In this document: positions 18,396-28,403 of the stretch, one piece after another
Position numbering within the stretch: position 1 is the first letter of the stretch
Layout: every line of letters starts with the position of its first letter
Source of the DNA: Nitrosococcus wardiae
Lineage (GTDB): Bacteria > Pseudomonadota > Gammaproteobacteria > Nitrosococcales > Nitrosococcaceae
Reading direction: 5' to 3'
Length of the DNA: 64,000 nt
NCBI RefSeq assembly: GCF_004421105.1
Contig: NZ_CP038033.1
Coordinates: 949,659-1,013,658, forward strand
Notes under the pieces: model-generated
Seen by the model: only the letters and a program-made list of their open reading frames with translations
Told to the model about the DNA's origin: nothing
Databases searched by the model: none
Program-made: the position numbers and the translations under genes

Positions 18396-19403
18396 TTACT
18401 TTGTTGGGTCCACGAAAGATTCCATCTTGCCACCCTGATTGCAGGCCCGAGTAATGATAAATTGCAATTTTGGTCCCCCTTGGAGGGCCCCCTTAGCCCA
18501 TTGGATAAGACGGGCTTGGAGGTTACGTACTGCGGTTTCTCCCTCAACTAAGGCAAATCCCGTAGGCCCCCAGGAACTTTGGCCCACGGCAGGAATCCCC
18601 CATTGTTGGGCCTGTTGCAAGGCGGCTGCTATCCAGGGACTGGCAAACCGGGCTCCCTGGGCAGGGGCAAAATAGTCTCCTATGGCAGCTTGGATAGCAT
18701 TGAGCGCCTGGCCGAAAGTTTTAATATCCCGTTCCACCAGGGCCGGTAGGGCCTGCATCATGGTCAGGCGACATAAGGCTGCCGCCTGTTCCGCGGGAAA
18801 GGGGGGAAGGCTGTGGAAAGCCGCGCTTTCGGCTGTTCCATGGAGACCCTGCAGGGTAGGCTCAATGATTAAAAGTATCCACCATTCTTCAGGAAAGTCA
18901 TGGCGGCAGATAAGAGGCGGTATTCGTCCGTTGGGTTTCAGACCACCGTCAACCAGAAACCCTCCCTTGAGAAAGCTTCCAATACCAATACCTGAGCGCT
19001 TACCCCGATCGAGCAGGGCGGCAATCTCGGGGATGCTCAACGGCAGATGATTGACTTGGCTGATGGCTCGGCCTATGGCAAGTGCAAGCTGGGTGCCAGA
19101 GCCAAGTCCTGAGTGGTCAGGGATGGCCTCTTTGATGGTCAGATGAACGGCACGGTTGGCCTGCAGGCGTTGCTTTGAGAGTACCTTATAAAAATGCTCA
19201 GTTATCCGCTGGGCTCGATGACTCACGGGGCCTTGGTAATAGAAGCGGGGGGCAGGCATGGCCTCCACAATAGTGCGAGGCCATTCTAAAGCCAGGCCGA
19301 TGCTGCCAAACCTTCGCCCTAACCCTCCATGCAGGTCAAGGAATCCCAAGTGGAGGCGGGCTGGGGCGGATACCCGAACACCATTCCCCGGTGGGTACGG
19401 CAT
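18396..19403 (-). CDS. Beta-ribofuranosylaminobenzene 5'-phosphate synthase-like GHMP-family protein
   Basis: A 335-aa GHMP-fold protein. Seen: VSAPARLHLGFLDLHG at residues 11-26, DHSGLGSGTQLALAIG at 96-111 (the GHMP phosphate loop), and GIGIGSFLKGGFLVDGG typical of RFAP synthase rather than of sugar kinases. RFAP synthase condenses p-aminobenzoate with PRPP, the committing step of H4MPT synthesis, so it consumes the product route of the nearby pabB. It lies directly after mtdA in the operon (24 bp). Confidence 0.85.
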   Translation of the reverse strand: MPYPPGNGVRVSAPARLHLGFLDLHGGLGRRFGSIGLALEWPRTIVEAMPAPRFYYQGPVSHRAQRITEHFYKVLSKQRLQANRAVHLTIKEAIPDHSGLGSGTQLALAIGRAISQVNHLPLSIPEIAALLDRGKRSGIGIGSFLKGGFLVDGGLKPNGRIPPLICRHDFPEEWWILLIIEPTLQGLHGTAESAAFHSLPPFPAEQAAALCRLTMMQALPALVERDIKTFGQALNAIQAAIGDYFAPAQGARFASPWIAAALQQAQQWGIPAVGQSSWGPTGFALVEGETAVRNLQARLIQWAKGALQGGPKLQFIITRACNQGGKMESFVDPTK

Positions 19404-19427
19404 TATCTAGGAAGATAATCCCATGGG

Positions 19428-20291
19428 TTACTCGTCGATTTTACAAGCAATATCGTAGATCGTTATCTCATCCAACAAGCAATCGTTGCTTTTAAAGAGG
19501 GAGGTAATACTGCTCCGATGGATCTTCATTTTGAAATTGCCAATGGCAATGGCACCGTAGAAACGCTTACCAAAGCGCTCCACACCATCATCTGTGACCT
19601 TCATTTCTTCTACACCCAGGGGGGGCACCGCATTGACATCTGCCATGATTTCTAAAGTCAAGGCAGCTGACCATACGGATTGGGGGAGAAGGGAAACAGC
19701 CGGCGGCCCACAGGTAATGGCCACGTGGGCATTTTCTAATAGGGCTCTGGTATCTTCGGTGGAACGACTCTCGGCAGGTGTGATCCTGGCTTGGTAGCGG
19801 GATTGCATTTCTTTAGCGACTGCCATTGAGCGGCTGATATGACGAGAAGTTAGGACAACTTCGCTGGCCCCTTCCTTGAGCAAATAAAGGGCACAGCGTT
19901 GTCCCACGGGACCAGTGCCAGCGAGGATAACGGCTTTCTTGGCGCGAATATCGTAATTTCCCACGATTTTCCGGGCTAGGGCCGCCGCCGTGGTGTTCGC
20001 GCCATTGGGATCGAGCATGACCGAAACCCGCACCGACCCAAAGAAGCATTTTTTGACCGCTTCGGCAAGTTGCTGACTAGCCGAGACATGGGAACCTCCG
20101 AGGAAGATGGCGCTATTGGCCAATTGCTTACCGCCTCGGGTGAACATAAGACCATGGACTAGGTTTTCGACTTTATCGGGCGTCACCCCCCCATAGCTGA
20201 TGATGTGGTCAACGCCAGAGTCATAGGCCACCACCTGATCGAAGACGCTTGGAACCGGGTCTGTGTCAAGTTGAAGTAATAGCTTCTTCAT
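19428..20291 (-). CDS. mtdA: NADP-dependent methylene-H4MPT/methylene-H4F dehydrogenase
   Basis: Oxidises methylene-pterin to methenyl-pterin with NADP (287 aa). Seen: MtdA-type N-terminus with QLDTDPVPSVFD (7-18), FTRGGKQLANSAIFLGG near 50-66, the dinucleotide loop VILAGTGPVGQR (121-132), and ADVNAVPPLGVEEM. It is closer to MtdA than to MtdB by the TDxxPSVFD start and the IHRSSITSLFKS tail. It is intact, whereas its mtdB neighbour is broken, so it is the only usable dehydrogenase of this step in the window. It follows pntB, suggesting coupling of its NADPH output to transhydrogenase. Confidence 0.92.
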   Translation of the reverse strand: MKKLLLQLDTDPVPSVFDQVVAYDSGVDHIISYGGVTPDKVENLVHGLMFTRGGKQLANSAIFLGGSHVSASQQLAEAVKKCFFGSVRVSVMLDPNGANTTAAALARKIVGNYDIRAKKAVILAGTGPVGQRCALYLLKEGASEVVLTSRHISRSMAVAKEMQSRYQARITPAESRSTEDTRALLENAHVAITCGPPAVSLLPQSVWSAALTLEIMADVNAVPPLGVEEMKVTDDGVERFGKRFYGAIAIGNFKMKIHRSSITSLFKSNDCLLDEITIYDIACKIDE

Positions 20292-20378
20292 CTTGGCTGG
20301 TCTTGGAAATTTTAAAACAACGAGTCACAGCCTTTCTTTTCATCCTTAACTTAATAGGGAAAATCCTAAATCTTAAGT

Positions 20379-21827
20379 TTAGTGGGCAGCAGCCCGATAG
20401 GAAGCGGTTTCCTGAGTATCCTTATGGAGATGGGAGAGCACCGTATCCAGGCTGTCCTTGGCATCGCCAAAAAGCATGCGCGTGTTTTCTTTGTAGAACA
20501 ACGGATTATCTACACCCGCATAACCCGTTGCCATGCCTCGTTTCAGCACGATGGTGGTTTTTGCTTTCCACACTTCAAGGACCGGCATGCCTGCAATGGG
20601 GCTATCAGGAATTTCCTGGGCGGAAGGGTTGACAATGTCATTGGCGCCAATCACCACCGCCACGTCCGTGCGGGGGAAGTCCTGGTTAATCTCATCCATT
20701 TCCAAGACGATGTCGTAGGGGACCTTGGCTTCAGCTAGCAATACATTCATATGACCTGGCATGCGCCCGGCAACGGGATGGATTGCAAAGCGGACATTAA
20801 TGTTTTGCTCACGCAATAATTTGGTGATTTCATAAACGGTATGTTGGGCATGAGCCACGGCCATGCCATAACCGGGGATAATGGTGATGTTTTTAGCCGT
20901 TTCCAACAGATGGGCAGTTTCTTCAGCAGTAATGGCTACGACCCCCTGGGCGTCGCCAGGGGCGGTAGCGGTAGCGCCTCCCCCTTCGGTACCAAATCCT
21001 CCCATAATTACGCTGATGAAATTGCGGTTCATTGCCCGGCACATGATATAGCTGAGAATGGCGCCGCTACTGCCCACCAAGGCTCCGGTAACAATCAATA
21101 GATCGTTAGCAAGCATAAAGCCTGTGGCTGCTGCCGCCCATCCTGAGTAGCTATTGAGCATGGAAATAACGACGGGCATGTCTGCGCCTCCAATAGTCAT
21201 CACCATATGGACGCCAAATCCCAGTGCAACCACCGTCATCAGGAAGAGGTAGAATAATCCTCCACCCATTGACTCAGATCCTACAAAGGCTTTACCTAGC
21301 CAAATTGCCAGAATCAAAAGCCCTAGATTTAACCAGTGACGGGCAGGAAGCAATAATGGTTTGCTGCTGATACGTCCGCTCAGCTTGCCAAAAGCAATGA
21401 CGGAACCGGAAAAGGTGACGGCCCCAATAAGCACGCCGAGATAGGTTTCAATGTCATGGATTGTTTTTTCGACCCCCGTGGGGTGGGTCTCTGGAGCAAT
21501 GAAGTTGGTATAGCCGACTAAGACGGCAGCAAGGCCAACAAAACTATGGAGTATGGCCACCAGTTCCGGCATCTGGGTCATCTTGACTTGCTGGGCCACT
21601 TGGACCCCCCCGATTGCGCCGATAATCATGGCGATGACTATCCACACATAAGCGCCGATACCGGTAACTGCTTCGCTGAGGATCGTGGCGAGGATGGCGA
21701 TGGCCATGCCCACCATGCCATAGAGGTTGCCGCGCCGCGCTGTTTCCTGGTGGCTCAAGCCTCCCAGACTGAGGATGAACAGGATAGTTGCGCCAATATA
21801 GGCCATGGTAACCAAGCCTTGGGACAT
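20379..21827 (-). CDS. pntB: NAD(P) transhydrogenase subunit beta
   Basis: Membrane subunit of the proton-translocating transhydrogenase (482 aa). Seen: about eight or nine membrane helices in the first 280 residues, then the soluble NADP(H)-binding domain III with [32 protein letters not shown] and [14 protein letters not shown]. Strong AGGAGG ribosome site; 13 bp after pntA. It exchanges hydride between NADPH and NADH across the coupling membrane. Its position at the head of the C1 operon suggests it handles reductant from MtdA. Confidence 0.95.
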   Translation of the reverse strand: MSQGLVTMAYIGATILFILSLGGLSHQETARRGNLYGMVGMAIAILATILSEAVTGIGAYVWIVIAMIIGAIGGVQVAQQVKMTQMPELVAILHSFVGLAAVLVGYTNFIAPETHPTGVEKTIHDIETYLGVLIGAVTFSGSVIAFGKLSGRISSKPLLLPARHWLNLGLLILAIWLGKAFVGSESMGGGLFYLFLMTVVALGFGVHMVMTIGGADMPVVISMLNSYSGWAAAATGFMLANDLLIVTGALVGSSGAILSYIMCRAMNRNFISVIMGGFGTEGGGATATAPGDAQGVVAITAEETAHLLETAKNITIIPGYGMAVAHAQHTVYEITKLLREQNINVRFAIHPVAGRMPGHMNVLLAEAKVPYDIVLEMDEINQDFPRTDVAVVIGANDIVNPSAQEIPDSPIAGMPVLEVWKAKTTIVLKRGMATGYAGVDNPLFYKENTRMLFGDAKDSLDTVLSHLHKDTQETASYRAAAH

Positions 21828-21840
21828 GATGTTGTGCCTC

Positions 21841-23415
21841 CTACTTCCTGAACATCCGCAGCATACGCTGGGTTACGAGAAAACCACCTGCAATGTTGAT
21901 GCTGGTGATCAAGATGGCGATTCCGGCTAGGAGCGCAATCAGAATCCCAGATTTGGACACCTGAATCAGTGCCCCAATGATGATAATGCTACTGATAGCG
22001 TTGGTGACGCTCATCAGCGGGGTGTGCAAAGAGGGCGTCACATTCCAGATAACTTGATAGCCCACGAAGCAGGCTAACACAAATACCGTGAAATGGGTCA
22101 TGAAGGAGGGAGGGGCTACTGTTCCTAGACCCCATAAACCCAGACCGCCTAGGCTCATGAGTAAGCCAATCCGCCATTCTTTGGAAAGTTTCCATTTTTC
22201 TTTTGCCTCGGCTGGGGCAGGCGCCGGTGCCGGTTGCGGTTGCTCTGGTTTGGGAGCAGGTGCAGCCGATATCTTAGGTGGCGGAGGGGGCCAGGTAATC
22301 TCCCCTTCTTTGATTACCGTGAGGCCTCGAAGCACCTCATCCTCCATATTCAAATGGACAGTGCCATCCTTCTCAGGGCATAGTTCTTCAAGTAAGTGAC
22401 GTAAATTGGTCGCGTATAACTGGCTCGACTGGGTGGGGAGGCGGCTTGGTAGGTCAGTGTAGCCAATAAGAGCCACCCCGTGTTTCACGACGACTTCATC
22501 AGGTTTCGTTAAGGCGCAATTCCCTCCCTGCTCGGCTGCCAGGTCAACAATGACACTGCCATCTTTCATCGACTCCACCATGCCCTCAGTAATGAGTACG
22601 GGAGCTTTTTTGCCGGGTATTAAAGCGGTGGTCACGATAATATCCACGTCCATGGCCTGATGGGCGAAGAGGTCCATTTCTGCCTGGATGAATTCCTTAG
22701 TCATTTCCTTGGCATAGCCGCCTTCTCCAGCACTTTGTTCTTCAAATTTGAGTTCAAGAAACTCAGCCCCCATGCTCTGGACTTGTTCTTTCACTTCGGG
22801 CCGAGTGTCAAATGCTCGCACAACAGCCCCCAGTCCTACGGCGGTACCGATTGCTGAAAGTCCGGCAACACCCGCCCCGATGACCAGGATTTTAGCAGGG
22901 GGAATTTTGCCTGCAGCAGTAATTTGTCCCGCAAAGAAACGGCCGAAATGGTGGGAAGCTTCAATAATGGCCCGGTAACCCGCAATATTAGCCATTGAGC
23001 TCAGGGCATCGAGCTTCTGAGCGCGGGAGACTCGAGGGACGCTGTCCATCGCTAACACATTGGCCTTTTTAGCCGCTAAGCGCTCCAATAGCTCCTTGTT
23101 TTGGGCTGGCCAGATAAAGCTGAGCAGGTAACTGCCTTCCCGCAATAGCTCTAATTCATCAATGCACAATTCGGGGTGCATTTCCGGAGGACGGACTTTG
23201 AGGATGATATCCGAGTTTGACCATAAATATTGGGTGTCCTCAACAATTTCAACCCCTGCTTCACGGTAGGCTGCATCGGAGAAATTGGCATTGAGGCCGG
23301 CACCGGTTTCCAGCGCCACTGAAAACCCTAATTTTTGCAGGCGCTCGGCTGCATCGGGGGTAGTGGCAACGCGCTTTTCACCCGTATGGATCTCTTTAGG
23401 AATTCCAATTCGCAT
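21841..23415 (-). CDS. pntA: NAD(P) transhydrogenase subunit alpha
   Basis: NAD(H)-binding subunit (524 aa), single-chain form like the E. coli type. Seen: N-terminal [20 protein letters not shown], the dinucleotide loop [20 protein letters not shown] near 175, and [18 protein letters not shown] Pro/Ala-rich linker (about 380-405) leads to a C-terminal membrane part with three or four helices (about 415-520). First gene of the pntAB-mtdA-fae unit; its upstream 238 bp is shared divergently with the Cys-rich protein gene. Confidence 0.95.
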   Translation of the reverse strand: MRIGIPKEIHTGEKRVATTPDAAERLQKLGFSVALETGAGLNANFSDAAYREAGVEIVEDTQYLWSNSDIILKVRPPEMHPELCIDELELLREGSYLLSFIWPAQNKELLERLAAKKANVLAMDSVPRVSRAQKLDALSSMANIAGYRAIIEASHHFGRFFAGQITAAGKIPPAKILVIGAGVAGLSAIGTAVGLGAVVRAFDTRPEVKEQVQSMGAEFLELKFEEQSAGEGGYAKEMTKEFIQAEMDLFAHQAMDVDIIVTTALIPGKKAPVLITEGMVESMKDGSVIVDLAAEQGGNCALTKPDEVVVKHGVALIGYTDLPSRLPTQSSQLYATNLRHLLEELCPEKDGTVHLNMEDEVLRGLTVIKEGEITWPPPPPKISAAPAPKPEQPQPAPAPAPAEAKEKWKLSKEWRIGLLMSLGGLGLWGLGTVAPPSFMTHFTVFVLACFVGYQVIWNVTPSLHTPLMSVTNAISSIIIIGALIQVSKSGILIALLAGIAILITSINIAGGFLVTQRMLRMFRK

Positions 23416-23653
23416 TTTTATTACTTTAATCTATTGCTCCCGCTAAAGACGAAAAATTATCGCATACTTGCCAAACTTTGCAATTCTTGGCTGTAGCAAT
23501 AAGGTTTGGTTCATAAGTCAATCGCCCCCAATTCAAACTCACTAGAGAGGAGATAGCGTAGAATAGGACTATTGTGCTAGGAACTGATTTTTGGTGGGGC
23601 AGTCTGAAATCCCTGTGGAAACATCATCGAGAACTGAGCCAGAGGTGCAAGAG

Positions 23654-23985
23654 ATGAGGAAACTTAAGTTGCTAATTTTGGGGGCAGGTCTTAAGTGACA
23701 GCGAATGATTATCCTACCGCTATGCGAGTGGAGTACGTATTGCAGTGCATGGCAGCTAACGGCAACAAACCCGAGATGTTGTATAAGTGTTCCTGCAGCA
23801 TTGACGAAATTGCCCGTCAGGTGAGTGTCGACACCTATGTGGAAGGAAATACCATACTTCAATTGATGAATGTGGGAGGGGAGAAAGGAGGTCTCTTCCG
23901 GGATCCAGAAGAGGGTCGGCGTAAGGCGGGGTTGCTTAAAAAGGCCCAAGCATTGGCCAATAATAAAAAATGCTTTTTCCAATAA
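23654..23985 (+). pseudogene. Conserved secreted Cys-rich protein; signal peptide apparently frameshifted
   Basis: The main frame (GTG at 23695 to 23985) encodes about 96 residues: ANDYPTAMRVEYVLQCM, YKCSCSIDEIARQ, TYVEGNTILQL, GGEKGGLFRDPEE, ending KCFF. I recall similar exported proteins near PQQ-dehydrogenase genes in methylotrophs. Those begin with a signal peptide before the ANDYPT-like segment. Here an ATG at 23654 opens MRKLKLLILGAGLK, a signal-peptide start, but in a different frame that stops at TGA (23696-23698). This suggests a small deletion broke the export signal. If GTG is the true start, an unexported protein would be made. Confidence 0.55.
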
Positions 23986-23999
23986 TGCTGTTTAAGAGC

Positions 24000-24024
24000 A
24001 AACGCCGCTGCTAGGGCGGCGTTT
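24000..24024. terminator. Bidirectional hairpin between convergent genes
   Basis: Perfect 9-bp arms AAACGCCGC (24000-24008) and GCGGCGTTT (24016-24024) with a 7-base loop, placed 15 bp after the Cys-rich protein gene and 30 bp before the end of the convergent cupredoxin gene. The short T/A flanks fit a modest rho-independent terminator in either direction. Confidence 0.65.
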
Positions 24025-24053
24025 CTCAATGGGAAAAGTGTAGAATTCTTTAA

Positions 24054-24491
24054 CTACTGCCTAGCTTTGATAGCCTGTTTAGCCTTCCTAAAGGCCCGTT
24101 GGACCGCACCATGGGCGCTTTTCACCCTTTCTTCCAGTTCGGTAAGATTTTTAGGCTCACCGACCACGATGGCTCCCGTCATGCCAAGGCCAATATGAGG
24201 GCTACATTCGTATAGATAAATACCTTCTTCTTTGAGGGTGATGTTAAAATTTTGGCCCATCTGGGATTGCCAAGGTTCAGCGCCTTCGGGGATGAGGCCA
24301 TTGCCTGATCGGGTGTCATGGGCGGACATATTGGTCCAGCTGATGGTATCGCCGGGTTCGGCAAAGACCACCATGGGGTTAAATGCCGGTCCTATGGTCT
24401 TAATGACATGGGTCTCGGCGGTGGCCATGCCCGAGAAGGCCAAAATCATGATCAATGCTACACCTAATAAAGCGTTTTTGGCATTTATCAT
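24054..24491 (-). CDS. Periplasmic type-1 copper protein (amicyanin/plastocyanin-like cupredoxin)
   Basis: Small blue-copper electron carrier (145 aa). Seen: signal peptide with hydrophobic core to about residue 25 (ATA-E), and type-1 copper ligands His58 (SAHD), Cys96, His99 and Met104 in YECSPHIGLGM. A basic C-terminal helical tail (about 115-145) is unusual for simple plastocyanins. The frame is open upstream, but the ATG used here is the one that gives a proper signal peptide. It may carry electrons for a periplasmic dehydrogenase or oxidase; partner unknown. Next to the Cys-rich protein and xoxF remains. Confidence 0.8.
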   Translation of the reverse strand: MINAKNALLGVALIMILAFSGMATAETHVIKTIGPAFNPMVVFAEPGDTISWTNMSAHDTRSGNGLIPEGAEPWQSQMGQNFNITLKEEGIYLYECSPHIGLGMTGAIVVGEPKNLTELEERVKSAHGAVQRAFRKAKQAIKARQ

Positions 24492-24814
24492 AAAATTATC
24501 CCACTCTATATTAGGGTTAAACGGAGAGCCCGATTTTTGAGGATGATAATCATACTGATAATTCCCCTTTAAAGTCGAAGTTTTTACACTTTTGCCATTT
24601 AAAGGGAGAGAGAAGATTTGAACACTATGAAAGGCCATTTTCTCAGCTTGATTTTCTATCAATATGGGCTACGGAGTATTGGTTGGGTTAGTCACATCTG
24701 CCCAGGGAAAGTTCCTAATTTAAGGTTTTCCAGGCCAGGGCCAAAGTGCTAGCGCCTTGTTAAAATACTCATTAGATATCTGGCGTTTACTTTAAAAATC
24801 AGGTGATTTCTACG

Positions 24815-26254
24815 ATGACAGTTTGTACCCGTTTTGCCCCTAGTCCCACTGGCTACTTGCATGTGGGTGGCGCTCGCACGGCTCTTTTTTCGTGGCTTTA
24901 TGCGCGCAAACATGGAGGCCGTTTTATCCTGCGTATGGAAGATACGGACCGGGAGCGATCCTCTGTCGAGTCGGTCAATGCCATCCTTGAAGGAATGACT
25001 TGGCTCGGTTTGGAATACGATGAAGGACCTTTTTACCAAACCGATCGCTTTTCCCGCTACCGGGAGATCGTTGAGCAATTGTTGGCTTCCGGTCATGCTT
25101 ACCTTTGCTACTGTACCCGAGAGGAGCTTGAGGCGAGGCGTGCTGAGCAGATAGCCCGTAAGGAAAAACCTCGTTACGATGGGCGATGTCGGGAACGGCA
25201 GTCTCCACGGGAAGGAGTTTCCCCTGTGGTCCGTTTCAAAAACCCCCTGGAAGGTCAGGTCGTGATACGAGATTTAGTTCGTGGTACGGTGGTCTTCCAG
25301 AATAGTGAACTGGATGATTTAATCCTAGCCCGTGCCGATGGCACCCCCACCTATAACTTAACCGTGGTGGTGGATGACATGGATATGGGAATAACCCATG
25401 TCATTCGGGGAGATGATCACCTCAACAATACTCCTCGCCAGAGCAATATTTTCTATGCCCTGGGTAAGGAACCGCCGGTTTATGGCCATGTGCCTATGAT
25501 TTTAGGTCCGGATAGACAACGCCTATCGAAGCGGCATGGTGCCGTCAGTGTCGTCAGTTACCGGGAGGCGGGATATTTACCTGAGGCACTGCTGAACTAT
25601 TTAGTTCGCCTGGGCTGGTCCCATGGGGATCAGGAAGTTTTCAGTGTGGATGAAATGATCACATTATTTGACATTACGGATGTCAATCAATCGGCCTCTA
25701 TTTTTAACCCAGAGAAATTGCTTTGGCTCAATCAGCAGTACATTAAAAAGAGTGAGCCCGCCCACATTGTCCACCATTTGAGCTGGCACTTGGGGCGGTT
25801 AGGGATTGATCCTGCCGAGGGGCCTGATTTGACTGCAGTTGTTCAGGCCCAGCAGGAGCGGGCCAAAACCTTGGTGGAAATGGCCCATAACAGCGTGCCA
25901 TTTTACCGCGACTTTGATGGCTATGAGGAAACAGCAGCCAAGAAACACCTTAATGCTTCCGTGCTGCAACCCTTACAAGAGTTACGTGACCTTTTGGAAA
26001 AAGTCCAGTCCTGGAAAGCTTCCGTCTTGCATGAAATTCTGCTCGAAACGGTGGAGAAGTATGGACTAAAGCTAGGTAAATTAGCCCAACCCTTGCGGGT
26101 GGCGGTGATGGGACGTCCCATTTCGCCACCGATTGATGTCACGCTTGAATTAATAGGGCGGGAGAGAACGCTTTCCCGCATTGACCAGGCTCTCACCTGG
26201 ATTAGTCACCGTGAGACCCCAATAGCAACCCCATCTGGGCATGAAACAGCGTAG
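24815..26254 (+). CDS. gltX: Glutamyl-tRNA synthetase
   Basis: Charges tRNA-Glu (479 aa from the ATG used). Seen: class-I signature in FAPSPTGYLHVGGARTAL (residues 6-23) with the HVGG form of HIGH, the CYCTREELE zinc-region-like motif, and the KMSKS-type RLSKRHGAVSV. An in-frame GTG lies 12 bp upstream, but the ATG has AGGTGA at good spacing. Intact housekeeping gene separating the C1 operon from the methanol dehydrogenase remnants. Confidence 0.96.
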   Translation: MTVCTRFAPSPTGYLHVGGARTALFSWLYARKHGGRFILRMEDTDRERSSVESVNAILEGMTWLGLEYDEGPFYQTDRFSRYREIVEQLLASGHAYLCYCTREELEARRAEQIARKEKPRYDGRCRERQSPREGVSPVVRFKNPLEGQVVIRDLVRGTVVFQNSELDDLILARADGTPTYNLTVVVDDMDMGITHVIRGDDHLNNTPRQSNIFYALGKEPPVYGHVPMILGPDRQRLSKRHGAVSVVSYREAGYLPEALLNYLVRLGWSHGDQEVFSVDEMITLFDITDVNQSASIFNPEKLLWLNQQYIKKSEPAHIVHHLSWHLGRLGIDPAEGPDLTAVVQAQQERAKTLVEMAHNSVPFYRDFDGYEETAAKKHLNASVLQPLQELRDLLEKVQSWKASVLHEILLETVEKYGLKLGKLAQPLRVAVMGRPISPPIDVTLELIGRERTLSRIDQALTWISHRETPIATPSGHETA

Positions 26255-26326
26255 CATCCGTTTTTTTGGCAGCAAATTTTCCTCATAAAAAGCTTTTCCA
26301 TCAAAGCAGTGATTTCGGGGGTGGAG

Positions 26327-26354
26327 TTGACTTGGCGTAGAGCGGGTCTATGTT
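26327..26354 (+). promoter_or_regulatory. Possible sigma-70 promoter upstream of xoxF remnant
   Basis: TTGACT (26327-26332) and TATGTT (26349-26354) separated by 16 bp, about 120 bp before the xoxF start. Match to consensus is fair; this is a visual call only. Confidence 0.3.
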
Positions 26355-26474
26355 TATCCTCACACAGGAAGCGAATGGGGGAGTCTTGTTGCTACCGGCG
26401 CTAGCTTCGCTTAGCTACAGCAATAATAGCAGCAAGGCAATAAATTTCAAGCTAAATTCTAGCTGGAGAGGGTG

Positions 26475-28252
26475 ATGACGATGAAGCTGAGGACGGTCTC
26501 ATTGGCGATACTGGCATTAATAATGTCAGGAATGGAACTCGCCGTTGCTGATGAACTCCTGGAGATGCAGAAAAATTCTGATAACTGGATAATGCCCGCG
26601 GGCAACTACGATAACCAGCGTTACAGCAAGCTCGATCAAATCAACACTGACAACGCCAAAGATTTGCGAGTAGCATGGACTTTTTCCACCGGCGTACTAC
26701 GGGGCCATGAGGGTAATCCCTTGGTTATCGATGGCACGATGTATGTTCACACCCCTTTTCCTAATAAAGTATTTGCCCTGGATTTGGATGAGGAGGGGGC
26801 GATTAGGTGGAAGTACGAGCCGGTGCAAAATTATGAGGAAACCGTTCCCGTCATGTGTTGTGATACCATCAATCGGGGTTTGGCTTATGGGGACGGCAAG
26901 ATTTTTCTGGCCCAGGCCGACACCACCCTCGTTGCGTTGGATGCCAAGACCGGTAAGGTCGCCCGGTCGGTCAAGCGTGATGATCCAAAGCAAGGGGCAA
27001 CCTCCACTGGTGCTCCCCATGTCTTTAAGGACAAAGTGTTCGCGGCTATCTCGAAGCTTATGACGTGAACTCCGGCGAGAGAATTTGGAAAGCCTATAGC
27101 ACTGGGCCAGACGAGGAAATGCTCATTGACCCTGAAAAGACCACCCATCTTTTAAAGCCGGTAGGTAAAATTTCTAGCCTTGAAAGCTGGGAAGGGGATC
27201 AGTGGAAAATTGGCGGCGGCACCACCTGGGGTTGGTTTGCCTATGATCCGGAATTAAATTTGGTGTATTACGGGACCGCCAATCCCGGTACTTGGAATCC
27301 ACTGCAGCGACCCGGTGATAATCGTTGGTCTATGACTATTTTTGCCCGGGATCTTGATACGGGTATTGCCAAATAGGCTTATCAGATGACTCCCCATGAT
27401 GAATGGGACTATGACGGCGTCAATGAGATGGTGCTGGTTGACCAGAAGATTGACGGTGAGGAGCGTAGGCTTTTGGTGCATCTGGACCGCAACGGCTTTA
27501 GTTATACCCTGGATCGGGTCACGGGAGAGCTACTGGTCGCTGAGAAGTTTGATCCCATCGTGAACTGGGCTACTCACGTTGATATGGAGACGGGGCGTCC
27601 ACAGGTGGATCCCCGCTACTCGACCCACCAAAATGGACAGGATGTTAATACTACCAATATCTGCCCAGCGGCCCTAGGTTCTAAAGACCAACAGCCGGTC
27701 GCCTTCTCACCCCGGACGGGCCTCTTCTATGTGCCTGCCAACCACGTGTGTATGAACTATGAGCCCTTCGAGGTAAGCTACACGGCAGGTCAACCCTATG
27801 TGGGGGCGACGCTGACGATGTTTCCAGGTGGTAAGGTGTTGTGGGATGGCTCTACCCATCTAGGTCGGTTCTTCGCCTGGGATGCTCGGGAGGGTAAAAT
27901 CGTTTGGGAAATCCCTGAGCGCTTTTCCGTATGGAGTGGTACCCTGGCTACCGCAGGTGATATTGTGACTTATGGGACCTTAGAAGGTTATCTCAAAGTG
28001 GTGGATGCCAAAAGTGGCCGTGAACTCTATCACTTCAAGACCCCCTCAGGCATTATTGGCAAAGTGATGACTTATCAACACCAGGGTAAGCAGTATCTGG
28101 CCGTCCTCTCCGGTCTTGGTGGCTGGGCGGGGATTGGCATGGCTGCTGGCTTACAGGGAGAGACGGAAGGTCTGGGTGCGGTGGGCGCTTACCGCTCTCT
28201 TGAAGATTGGACCAATTTAGGCGGTACCCTGACGGTATTTACCCTTCCATGA
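26475..28252 (+). pseudogene. xoxF: Decayed XoxF-type PQQ methanol dehydrogenase
   Basis: Periplasmic PQQ dehydrogenase family, full-length outline about 590 residues. Seen: signal peptide, [18 protein letters not shown], the adjacent Cys pair in [26 protein letters not shown], and the active-site [11 protein letters not shown]. In the last motif the second Asp of DYD is the lanthanide-type (XoxF) mark. Two lesions: near 27052 about ten codons of the conserved GGEFGVRG region are gone with a frame change, ending frame one at 27068. At 27374-27376 TAG replaces the Trp of the [12 protein letters not shown] motif. The C-terminal part is otherwise complete. A translated product is very unlikely. 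Confidence 0.92.
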
Positions 28253-28403
28253 TCGTTTCCCAAGATCAATAGGAAATGGATGTCTGGCACCCCGTGAAAA
28301 GGGTACCAGGCGCTTCATTAGAAATTCCTTCCTGATTTTAACCTCAGCTAAACTAAGAAATGATGACCTTATGCCCCATGACACTTGCTGGGAGTCTAGA
28401 GAG

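Noticed and set aside
23569-23982. Minus-strand frame opposite the Cys-rich protein
   Set aside because: Shadow of the plus-strand conserved protein, whose motifs are recognisable.
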